This document shows positions 8,785 through 15,278 of a DNA stretch of 29,724 nucleotides, piece by piece. The notes under the pieces are model-generated. The model was not told the DNA's origin. It did no database searches and saw only the letters and a list, made by a program, of their open reading frames with translations. The position numbers and the translations under genes are program-made. The DNA is from a virus. The stretch covers positions 1 to 29,724 of IMG/VR virus record IMGVR_UViG_3300032731_000230; one strand, 5' to 3'. Every line of letters begins with the position of its first letter. Position 1 is the stretch's first letter.

Positions 8785-8982
8785 CTAATTTCTATTGACA
8801 GACTCTTTTATGATTTCTTTTAACCCTGATAAGACTTCTGTATTATTTTTCATTGCTTCTGTATTATGGTTGATATGATTACCAACAATTTTCAAAAAAG
8901 CAGAAATTAGATAAACCAAAGCTCCTACCAAAGCAAGGCAAATCCCAACTACTCCATATTGTGCCAAGTCAGTTAAATCCAT
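8785..8982 (-). CDS. Single-pass membrane protein, BhlA/UviB-like architecture
   Basis: 65 residues. Residues about 9-33 are a membrane helix (VVGICLALVGALVYLISAFL). The tail (NHINHNTEAMKNNTEVLSGL) is a polar amphipathic helix with heptad spacing. This is the layout of small holin-like proteins such as BhlA/UviB, though sequence identity cannot be checked. A second holin-like gene lies at 7678-7884, so the pair could be holin and antiholin. Starts at ATG 8982 without a Shine-Dalgarno. Confidence 0.6.
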   Translation of the reverse strand: MDLTDLAQYGVVGICLALVGALVYLISAFLKIVGNHINHNTEAMKNNTEVLSGLKEIIKESVNRN

Positions 8983-8988
8983 AGATTA

Positions 8989-9357
8989 TTAATTTAAATG
9001 TATTATACAATTAGCTAATCCTGCACCGTCAGCAACAACATTTCCGTCTTTATCACCAAACACAACCCCAATAATATCAGGTTGGTCATCTGGAATAAGA
9101 ATAAAGGCATTATCTATGGCACTTGCGGTATATATATAGGCAATTGTACCCTTAATCGAGTTACCACCAGTCTTATTTGTAAGTTTTATGGCAACACCGC
9201 CATTGTTAGTAAAACCAATATTACCTCCCCCCATTATGTCAACTATTCCACTGCTGCCAGTTTGCACAGCTTGAACTTCTTTCGCTACATAACCTAAACT
9301 AAACAAACAAGTTAAAACTAGAAATGAAATTAAGAGTCTGTTTTTCATATTAGTCAT
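8989..9357 (-). CDS. Small exported protein with Sec-type signal peptide
   Basis: About 122 residues from ATG at 9357. The next ATG, at 9348, gives the cleanest signal peptide. A basic start (MKNRLL), a hydrophobic core (LISFLVLTCLFSLGYV) and an AxA-like site (VQA then VQTG) predict cleavage near residue 30. The mature part is small, beta-rich and Gly/Asn rich (GGGNIGFTNNGGVAIKL). The gene overlaps the end of the 805-residue exported protein, so the two are translated together. A Sec signal is unusual on a phage structural protein, so this may be displayed on or secreted from the host. Confidence 0.7.
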   Translation of the reverse strand: MTNMKNRLLISFLVLTCLFSLGYVAKEVQAVQTGSSGIVDIMGGGNIGFTNNGGVAIKLTNKTGGNSIKGTIAYIYTASAIDNAFILIPDDQPDIIGVVFGDKDGNVVADGAGLANCIIHLN

Positions 9358-11767
9358 CAATGGTTAGATTTCTTGAGATTTCAACCCAGAGGTCATCGCC
9401 TGAATCATAACAAACTTCAAAATTATCGTTTAAGCCTAAAACAATATCAACATCACCATTAAAAGCCAATCCAGTATTAGCAAGATTATCCTCATCTTGG
9501 AATGTTAGAGTATTTGTCCCGTCAGTTCCAAAGAATCTGATACAAATACCGTCTGCTAATGCGTCTGCGATACTTGGAGTTGAAGTCAACGATCTTGCCG
9601 CACCATTACCAGCGACACGTTGTACTGTACCAGTTGAAGGGACTGTATCGGCAGCCACAAAGGTCGCATCTGCAATCGGTGTAGTAGTGGTATTGCCCGT
9701 AATAGTAACAGTACCATCATATCCTACGCTAAATTTTTCAACACCGCCTGCACTTGTTACGTTATTTCTAACACTAAGCAATTTACTTCCAGCGGTTACA
9801 AAATTACTATTTGCACCTACAATCACACCAACATCGGTTGCATCGCCACCATCTTCATAACCCACAAATACAGGGGTTTCGCCAGAAGAATCTCTTGAGA
9901 TTGTGCTGAAAGGTGTTCCGCCAAGCCCTAATTGGAAAGTTCCATTTGGATTAACACCGGCAGCTACACCTAAATCAATATTAAAACCACCACCAAGACC
10001 AGAGGTTAAAGCATCACCTGCATTGAAAACAAGACTACCACCAGCTCCACTTGTTACCGCATTACTGGCGCTAAGAGTGTAATTATCGCCGTTACCAGCT
10101 GAACTTGTTAAAACTGATATTGAAGGACTATAATCTATAAACTCTACATTTCCACTTGAAAACTCAAATGCCGTATCATATCCAGTAGCAACAGAGAAAG
10201 CTGTCAGTTTTGCACTTCCACCACTGTCTGTTGGCGCAGAAGCATAAAACGCTATCAAATCAGTATTCGCCGCATCAGAAGCACTATTAGTTATTAAAGC
10301 TTGGAAATTTACGATTCCATTTGATGCCGTTGTCATCCCATTAGAAGTAGTGGTTGATACAACATTTGCCACACCACCTATATTGTCATTACCCCAAGCA
10401 CCTGTAAACGAAGTTGCATTAGTGCTATTAGCATGAGTTGTTGTTGAAGCGTCAACTGCAAACAGTCCGCTAGTAGTTAAAGTTACATCAAGATTACTAG
10501 CAGGCACTAGATCAATATCGCCTGTATCAGGAGTGATACTGAAATCACCTTGGTCATCTGAACTCATCGCCATTAAGGTTACCGGATCGCCTGTTTGTGC
10601 TCCCATTGTCATTGTAATTGCATCAGTATCAACAGTTGTACTTCCCAATAATACACCGAAGGTTCGCAGATTTGCACTACCGTAAAAAGAATTACCTGAT
10701 TTATATGTTCCACTTCTATCAATATGAGAAACTTCGCTTCCGTTATTATCAATACTCACCATTTTATCGCCTGATGTATTTAACGTTTCTGAACTTCTTA
10801 ATGTTGTCGCTATTGCACTTCCATCACTTACATCACGCCCAATAAGTCGTACACCATTTCCAGCCGTTTGAGATTCAAAATCACCTGAACCAGCCCTTAC
10901 ATCAGAAGTAACGTTCATGTTACCACCTGAATTGACAGTAAAAAGGGTTGCAGTAACCACACCTTCTCGTATGTAGGCAACGTTATAAGTTCCGCCAACT
11001 ACAGCTGATGAGGTAGGAGAAAAAGATAGACCAACGCCACCATCCCTTGCAACCGCATCATCTGTATCCCAACTAGAACCATTTACACTAAAACTTGATG
11101 AACTTACCACAGTTGTCCCTATCGTTGCATCGGAAGGAGTTTCTATGGTCACATTAGCACCAACCGCAGTAAGTGAAATATCGTCATTAGAAGCAAATAT
11201 TAGACTTCCGTCGTCAGTAGTAAACGAAGCATTACCAGCACCATCGCCACTAAGAGCGATAATAAAAGTATCATCACCAGTTTGCGCTCCGTCTGTCATT
11301 GTGAAAGCACCTGCGTCAAGAGTTGCTGTTCCCATACTTAACCCACCATCTTCAATAATTACAGCACTACCTGATAAAGTTGTGAACACATTTACTGTGA
11401 ACTTGAAATCGTCAGCTCCTCCAACCGCAACATCAATCTGATCGTCTGTATCGGCACATAGAGAAGAATTTTCGTCAGCGTCAAGTGTTAAACAGTTCCC
11501 GTTCATATCAAGGCCACCAGAACCGACAGTTCCTCCGAGCGTTAAAACTCCACTGATATCTAAATCAGTAAACCAGCCCTTAGCTACTCTAACACTACTT
11601 GAGCCTAGTTCCCAAAGTGAATTTAGGAAAGTAACATTATTACCTGCCCTCTTAAAAAAGCGCAAGAAGCTAGAACTTTGCGCATTAGCAGAACTCACGC
11701 TCATGCAGGTTACGCCAACCACAATAAGCAACAAAAGGCTTATGAATATTTTTTTGTAATTCCTCAT
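9350..11767 (-). CDS. Large exported fibre/adhesin-like protein with signal peptide
   Basis: 805 residues. The N-terminus is a classic signal peptide: MRNYKK, hydrophobic core (IFISLLLLIVVGVT), and ANA|Q at residues 27-30. The VTC before it is not a good lipobox. The body is Ser/Thr/Gly/Asp rich beta repeats (DISGVLTLGGTVG, GGLSMGTATLDAGAFTM, DDQGDFSITPDTGDIDL), the pattern of fibre shafts, and the C-terminal 130 residues (TPIADATFVAADTV, then RFFGTDGTNTLTF) form a compact beta domain. It sits inside the late operon between head genes and membrane proteins. It could be a virion fibre, but the signal peptide suggests export through the host membrane. Confidence 0.75.
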   Translation of the reverse strand: MRNYKKIFISLLLLIVVGVTCMSVSSANAQSSSFLRFFKRAGNNVTFLNSLWELGSSSVRVAKGWFTDLDISGVLTLGGTVGSGGLDMNGNCLTLDADENSSLCADTDDQIDVAVGGADDFKFTVNVFTTLSGSAVIIEDGGLSMGTATLDAGAFTMTDGAQTGDDTFIIALSGDGAGNASFTTDDGSLIFASNDDISLTAVGANVTIETPSDATIGTTVVSSSSFSVNGSSWDTDDAVARDGGVGLSFSPTSSAVVGGTYNVAYIREGVVTATLFTVNSGGNMNVTSDVRAGSGDFESQTAGNGVRLIGRDVSDGSAIATTLRSSETLNTSGDKMVSIDNNGSEVSHIDRSGTYKSGNSFYGSANLRTFGVLLGSTTVDTDAITMTMGAQTGDPVTLMAMSSDDQGDFSITPDTGDIDLVPASNLDVTLTTSGLFAVDASTTTHANSTNATSFTGAWGNDNIGGVANVVSTTTSNGMTTASNGIVNFQALITNSASDAANTDLIAFYASAPTDSGGSAKLTAFSVATGYDTAFEFSSGNVEFIDYSPSISVLTSSAGNGDNYTLSASNAVTSGAGGSLVFNAGDALTSGLGGGFNIDLGVAAGVNPNGTFQLGLGGTPFSTISRDSSGETPVFVGYEDGGDATDVGVIVGANSNFVTAGSKLLSVRNNVTSAGGVEKFSVGYDGTVTITGNTTTTPIADATFVAADTVPSTGTVQRVAGNGAARSLTSTPSIADALADGICIRFFGTDGTNTLTFQDEDNLANTGLAFNGDVDIVLGLNDNFEVCYDSGDDLWVEISRNLTIDD

Positions 11768-11790
11768 AATTTATTTATATTAGATAATTA

Positions 11791-12129
11791 TCAATTGTTT
11801 TTAGCCCAACCTACTTGCACTTCAATCACAACATTAACGGCAGCATCGTCATGACGAACCAACATGATTTTTGATAGAACACCTGTATCGGTTTTCTTCT
11901 CTCCGTTTGAGATTGTTTCACCCTCTGTTCCAGTTGGAGTATTGCCGTCATTCAAGTATCTAACCGCATTCCCTGTTGGATCAACATTGTTAATCACAAC
12001 TTTATCCAAGGAACTCGGAAGACTTTGCGCCGCACCGGCCGCAGTATCAATTAGATCAAACAAAGATGTTGCTGTTGCTGTAACCGTAATGATATGAGCA
12101 GCTGCATTAGAAAGCTTGTAAGGAATCAT
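11791..12129 (-). CDS. Small beta-rich structural protein
   Basis: 112 residues, Ala/Thr/Val rich with predicted beta strands (HIITVTATATSLFDLID, KVVINNVDPTGNAVRYL, KIMLVRHDDAAVNVVIEVQV). No signal peptide or catalytic motif. Size, composition and position two genes after the capsid gene fit a head decoration or head-completion protein, but this is inference. A terminator-like hairpin (12160-12179) lies before the gene in transcription order. Starts at ATG 12129 with AT-rich leader and no Shine-Dalgarno. Confidence 0.6.
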   Translation of the reverse strand: MIPYKLSNAAAHIITVTATATSLFDLIDTAAGAAQSLPSSLDKVVINNVDPTGNAVRYLNDGNTPTGTEGETISNGEKKTDTGVLSKIMLVRHDDAAVNVVIEVQVGWAKNN

Positions 12130-12159
12130 AAGATTTTGTTATTTATGACTTAAAGTAAA

Positions 12160-12179
12160 GGGAGAAAGAATTTTCTCCC
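12160..12179 (-). terminator. Terminator-like hairpin after the 83-residue gene
   Basis: On the minus strand GGGAGAAAA, TT and CTTTCTCCC form a stem of 8 bp around a tiny loop, followed by TTTACTTT. It lies just past the stop of the 83-residue gene (12186). The tail is U-rich but broken, so it may be a leaky terminator or an RNA 3' end rather than a full stop. Confidence 0.45.
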
Positions 12180-12185
12180 CTCAAT

Positions 12186-12437
12186 TTACTTCTTAGCTTT
12201 TTTCTTTGTAGGTTTTTTAACTTCTTTTTCTACTTCTTCCGAAGTTGCAATTTCCGGAATACCTTCTGCTACACCTAGCTCTTCAACTGCCTTTTCTATA
12301 GCAGGAGTGTCAATACCAGGAATCGGTAAAACTGTCCCTACATGTTGCGGAAAAAGCTTTCTCGACTTAGAACAACGCATGTGCGCGCTAATCTCAAACC
12401 GTAAACGGTTTTGTTCTGCTTGGGTTAGTTCTGACAT
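12186..12437 (-). CDS. Small Lys-rich hypothetical protein in the head module
   Basis: 83 residues. The N-terminus (TQAEQNRLRFEISAHMRCSK) is helical, the middle (LFPQHVGTVLPIPGIDTPAIEKA) less regular, and the C-terminus is a charged tail ending KKPTKKKAKK. Lies between the two small beta-rich proteins downstream of the capsid gene, with a 4-base gap to the upstream stop. No family recognised. It could be a minor head or DNA-contacting protein because of the basic tail. Confidence 0.6.
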   Translation of the reverse strand: MSELTQAEQNRLRFEISAHMRCSKSRKLFPQHVGTVLPIPGIDTPAIEKAVEELGVAEGIPEIATSEEVEKEVKKPTKKKAKK

Positions 12438-12441
12438 AGAT

Positions 12442-12807
12442 TTATACAGTTGGGTTAAAAATTACGAATTTAACTTTATAAGCCTCATCACAAGCATTAG
12501 CTGGATCTGCATTAAGAATTGTAATTACAGCAGAACCAGCTGCCTCGGTAACAATTCCTACAACTGGATCACCTGCACCACCACCCGCTACCTTACAAAT
12601 CACAATAGAATTTACTGATTTAATAAACTTATTAGTCAATGTAATAGCTTCTGTTGTCTTTGCTGCAAGAGTAGTTGTTGAGCTAGTAAAATAACCAGCC
12701 CTTGCGTTTATTTCAACCGCTTGTGATGCTTCTGTTGCCGTCTTTGCGTCCACATCTACACCCGCGTCAGGTGAGAATTTCTTGCTCACCAATTCATATT
12801 CACTCAT
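12442..12807 (-). CDS. Probable head decoration-like protein
   Basis: 121 residues, mostly beta-strand and small residues (ARAGYFTSSTTTLAAKT, SIVICKVAGGGAGDPVVGI, AVITILNADPANA). Directly follows the major capsid gene with a 60-base gap holding a GC hairpin. Small beta proteins immediately after the capsid gene are often decoration or stabilising proteins, which is why I call it so. Sequence alone does not prove it. Start ATG 12807, leader AT-rich without Shine-Dalgarno. Confidence 0.6.
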   Translation of the reverse strand: MSEYELVSKKFSPDAGVDVDAKTATEASQAVEINARAGYFTSSTTTLAAKTTEAITLTNKFIKSVNSIVICKVAGGGAGDPVVGIVTEAAGSAVITILNADPANACDEAYKVKFVIFNPTV

Positions 12808-12833
12808 AAAAATTTTTGGTTATGAATTAAGAT

Positions 12834-12859
12834 GAGGGGAGGAGGTTAAGCCTCCCCTC
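12834..12859 (-). terminator. Strong GC hairpin directly after the major capsid gene
   Basis: On the minus strand GAGGGGAGG and CCTCCCCTC pair over 9 bp around an 8-base loop, starting 8 bases past the capsid stop. No U-run follows (ATCTTAATT), so it is not a classic intrinsic terminator. It may pause polymerase or protect the capsid message 3' end, raising capsid over downstream genes. Confidence 0.5.
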
Positions 12860-12867
12860 TATACAAT

Positions 12868-14067
12868 TTACCAACTTGAACTATCACAATTAACATCAAC
12901 TAGCATGTCTTTGTTACGTAAGAATGTTTTAACTCCAAACATATCCCATGCAACAAGATTACCGGAACCAGGAAGCAATTTAGGTTCTTGGTTGAATCCG
13001 ATCTCTGGACTTCTTTGCATTCCGAAATCAATCGCACCTCTTTTACCGAATAGACAATGAACTGTTTCAAGACTCCAAAGATCAGCTGTTTCTGAAGCCG
13101 CAACTGCTACTTCACCACCACCTACATGCTCAATACCTAGATAAGTTGTTCCGTCAGTTGCAACAATTCCTTCTAACAATACCTGGTTAGCTAATGTAAT
13201 TGCGATATAACCAGTTTCAGTAGCGTCTGCGATTGCAGTACCTGGAGCGTTCAAAGCTGCTACCATGTTAGTTAATGTATTCGCTGTTGCAGTACCAATG
13301 TGTAAAGCACCAGGGACTACTCCAAGAGTAGCTTGGAAAGTGAATACAACACCGTTGATAGTAACAGTGTCAGCTGCTGTTGGATTATTTGCCGGAGTCC
13401 AACGAGAAGTAAAGGTCAAGTTCTGGGATAGATATACATCAAACCCGAACGCAGAACCAACACGGCCACGTTGAAGAACCTGATCACCGAACATTGTATC
13501 CTTACCACCAATGTAAAGTTGCATGTATTCAAGGATTGTTGGTGAAATAATAGCAAATCTATCACTTAGACCAACACTTAAATTATTCAACTTTTTACCG
13601 GCAGAAGAAAACAATTTTGCGACATTAGAAGGAGTAACGACAGCAGAAACACCAGATGTTCCGCCAATATCACCGTCATCTATGTCTGAAGCTGCTTGAT
13701 CGTACTGATCAAGGATTTTAGCGTCCATTCCACGTCTTAAATCCTCTGCAATCGTAGGGGAAAGGTTTTGGCGCGCAGAATAGAAATTCTGAACCATGTC
13801 AACCTTATCGATTAACAAAGGAACACATTTAACCTGATCCAATGACAATTGCTCATTGGTAGACGTGATGTCTTGAACAGTGAAATTAGTGCCCTTTGTG
13901 TAAGACTGACCTAGATGTTTACTCATGTACGGTTTATCAATGATATCATAACCATCTAAGTTTCCGTGGATTTTACAGATATCCAAACCGGTTAGATTTT
14001 TCTCTAACTCAATTTGTAACTCTTTGTCCCATTTCTCTTTATTACTGGCTGTTAAATTATTCGCCAT
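12868..14067 (-). CDS. Major capsid protein (HK97/P22 coat fold) with inserted domain
   Basis: 399 residues. Overall layout matches phage coat proteins of the P22-like type: a helical N-terminus, then VPLLIDKVDMVQNFYSARQN, the long helix (IAEDLRRGMDAKILDQYDQ), and a P-domain region (RFAIISPTILEYMQLYIGGK, FGFDVYLSQNL). Residues about 225-325 are an extra beta domain (DTVTINGVVFTFQATLG, ALHIGTATANTLTNMVAALN) inserted before the last coat segment (GAIDFGMQRSPEIGFNQEP). The highly charged gene just upstream is the expected scaffold. Role: builds the icosahedral head. Confidence 0.85.
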   Translation of the reverse strand: MANNLTASNKEKWDKELQIELEKNLTGLDICKIHGNLDGYDIIDKPYMSKHLGQSYTKGTNFTVQDITSTNEQLSLDQVKCVPLLIDKVDMVQNFYSARQNLSPTIAEDLRRGMDAKILDQYDQAASDIDDGDIGGTSGVSAVVTPSNVAKLFSSAGKKLNNLSVGLSDRFAIISPTILEYMQLYIGGKDTMFGDQVLQRGRVGSAFGFDVYLSQNLTFTSRWTPANNPTAADTVTINGVVFTFQATLGVVPGALHIGTATANTLTNMVAALNAPGTAIADATETGYIAITLANQVLLEGIVATDGTTYLGIEHVGGGEVAVAASETADLWSLETVHCLFGKRGAIDFGMQRSPEIGFNQEPKLLPGSGNLVAWDMFGVKTFLRNKDMLVDVNCDSSSW

Positions 14068-14085
14068 AAATTAGGGAATTAATAA

Positions 14086-14709
14086 TTAACTTCCCCGCTT
14101 CTCGTCCCATTCGACAAATTTCTTATATGTTTTTTCGTCCATACCCCGAATTAATTCGGGATTATCGACAGCCTTCTTAAAAGAAGTGATGTCGTTATTA
14201 GGAGCATCGCCTGAACGATCGGAAGGAGCAGGTGTATTTTCTTCCCGTTGTTTTTGCTCTTCCCTACCAGTCAAAACTGCCTGGTAATGGTCAGACTCGA
14301 TTACTTCAGTAAGAGTTTTTCCTTCTTCTTCGGCATCACGTTTGGCACGTCGCATATCCACATCAGTGAGAAGTGGGTACTTAGTTTCCAAACTCAATTC
14401 CTCTTTTAACTCTTCTTTTGTAAACTCGCCTGGTTTTGATTTTTCCTTCGGTTTTTCTTCCGGCTTTACTTCTTTGGCTGGATTAGCTTCTTTGTAGGCC
14501 TCAAACTCTTCGTTTGCCTTTTCAGCTTTAGTCCGCCAATGTTTCTTTTGAGCAATCGCAGTTTTAATTTTTTTGGAGGTGTCCTCCTCTAAAACTTCAA
14601 GCTCATCGTCTTGAATGTCTACATCTTGCTCTAACTCGTCATTATTAAGCGTTGTGTCGCTACCAGGAGTTTCATTAGGGTCTTGGCCACCCTGATTTCC
14701 TTCTGTCAT
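14086..14709 (-). CDS. Scaffolding protein
   Basis: 207 residues, extremely charged and low in aromatic residues, with coiled-coil segments (KHWRTKAEKANEEFEAYKEA, PEEKPKEKSKPGEFTKEEL) and an acidic start (NNDELEQDVDIQDDELEVLE). The C-terminus (NPELIRGMDEKTYKKFVEWD) is a short helix with basic and aromatic residues of the sort that binds coat protein. Immediately precedes the major capsid gene, the standard place for a scaffold. It would guide procapsid assembly and then leave the head. Confidence 0.8.
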   Translation of the reverse strand: MTEGNQGGQDPNETPGSDTTLNNDELEQDVDIQDDELEVLEEDTSKKIKTAIAQKKHWRTKAEKANEEFEAYKEANPAKEVKPEEKPKEKSKPGEFTKEELKEELSLETKYPLLTDVDMRRAKRDAEEEGKTLTEVIESDHYQAVLTGREEQKQREENTPAPSDRSGDAPNNDITSFKKAVDNPELIRGMDEKTYKKFVEWDEKRGS

Positions 14710-14764
14710 AAGATTAATTTTTTTATTGGGTTTAATTTAACCCTTAGTGTTTTTTTTCACTTGA

Positions 14765-14872
14765 CAAAAAAGTCCTGCGCTCAATAGCACAAGACCTTAG
14801 CCATAAACAGGGCACAACGAGAAAATCCCTGCTTAATAGCTAAGCTTCTGCTATCAAACATTCTCGTTGTTG
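14765..14872 (-). ncRNA. Structured RNA with pseudoknot ending in a terminator hairpin
   Basis: Minus-strand RNA in the gap between the 56-residue gene and the scaffold gene. Stem 1 is CAACGAGAA/TTCTCGTTG (14861-14869 with 14815-14823, 9 bp). Inside it a 7-bp hairpin pairs 14850-14856 with 14834-14840. CAGGG (14827-14831), within the stem-1 loop, pairs with CCCTG (14808-14812) outside it, making a pseudoknot. An intrinsic terminator follows. A weak promoter sits just upstream. Nothing known was recognised. It may be an independent phage small RNA or a leader/attenuator of the capsid message. Confidence 0.5.
14766..14798 (-). terminator. Intrinsic terminator upstream of the scaffold gene
   Basis: On the minus strand AAG(G)TCTTGTGC pairs with GCGCAGGACTT over 11 bp with one bulged G and a TATTGA loop, then runs into TTTTTT. 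It is the best intrinsic terminator in the late region. It would end the terminase-portal message or the structured RNA upstream. The scaffold and capsid genes then need read-through, antitermination or a new promoter. Confidence 0.6.
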
Positions 14873-14878
14873 TTTTAT

Positions 14879-14907
14879 ATTGTAATTTTAATCTTCTAGC
14901 ATTTCAG
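14879..14907 (-). promoter_or_regulatory. Weak sigma70-like promoter for the structured RNA
   Basis: CTGAAA (14902-14907), 17-base spacer, TACAAT (14879-14884) on the minus strand. Transcription would start near 14872, right at the first stem of the structured RNA. The -10 fits 5 of 6 and the -35 only 4 of 6, and the site overlaps the end of the 56-residue gene, so this is tentative. Confidence 0.3.
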
Positions 14908-15055
14908 CTAACCGGAGCTTGGCTTTCCTTTCAGCGCCTCGATTAACAAAAATCTCTTTGATACGATTGTTAATCAATACTGCCCAACCGCCTTTCATTG
15001 CCTCAATCCTATTTGAAGGGATTGGGTTTTCTTTTTTCTTTTTTGTCATACTCAT
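14888..15055 (-). CDS. Small 55-residue basic protein
   Basis: ATG at 15055 (an in-frame ATG also at 15049), stop TAA at 14888-14890. Starts MSMTKKKKENPIPSNRIEA and ends in a helix (GAERKAKLRLAEMLED). The first 47 bases overlap the end of the 89-residue gene in another frame. A later start (MKGGWAVLIN, 14998) would remove the overlap. Position between portal and scaffold genes suggests a minor head-assembly role, but no family is recognised. Confidence 0.45.
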   Translation of the reverse strand: MSMTKKKKENPIPSNRIEAMKGGWAVLINNRIKEIFVNRGAERKAKLRLAEMLED

Positions 15056-15278
15056 CGTTTTTAATCAAATTTATTTCCTTTAAAAACGTCATTAATACTT
15101 CCATTGACATCTCCTTAGCAATAACATTACGCGCGATTGTCGCATCCGGTAAGTCTTTATTTATCTTTGTATTCTCTATTTTATCAATCTCTCTATATAA
15201 CAATTGCTCAATTAAAGGCCAATCCGGTGAATTTACCAATCTATGGATACGTTCTTCTATTGTGGATTCTTCACTCAT
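15009..15278 (-). CDS. Small hypothetical protein after the portal gene
   Basis: 89 residues, helical and charged (EERIHRLVNSPDWPLIEQLL, NVIAKEMSMEVLMTFLKEIN), ending in a basic tail. Overlaps the portal stop by 4 bases (ATGA-type coupling), so it is translated together with the portal. Not recognised. A portal-associated or head-assembly accessory protein is a reasonable guess from position only. Confidence 0.65.
   Translation of the reverse strand: MSEESTIEERIHRLVNSPDWPLIEQLLYREIDKIENTKINKDLPDATIARNVIAKEMSMEVLMTFLKEINLIKNDEYDKKEKRKPNPFK

Noticed and set aside
11680-11767. Lipoprotein signal in the 805-residue protein
   Set aside because: The Cys is preceded by V-T, not a small residue pattern of a lipobox, while an ANA|Q site fits signal peptidase I.
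12834-12859. Full intrinsic terminator after the capsid gene
   Set aside because: The stem is strong but no U-run follows, so I call it a hairpin that may pause or protect rather than terminate.
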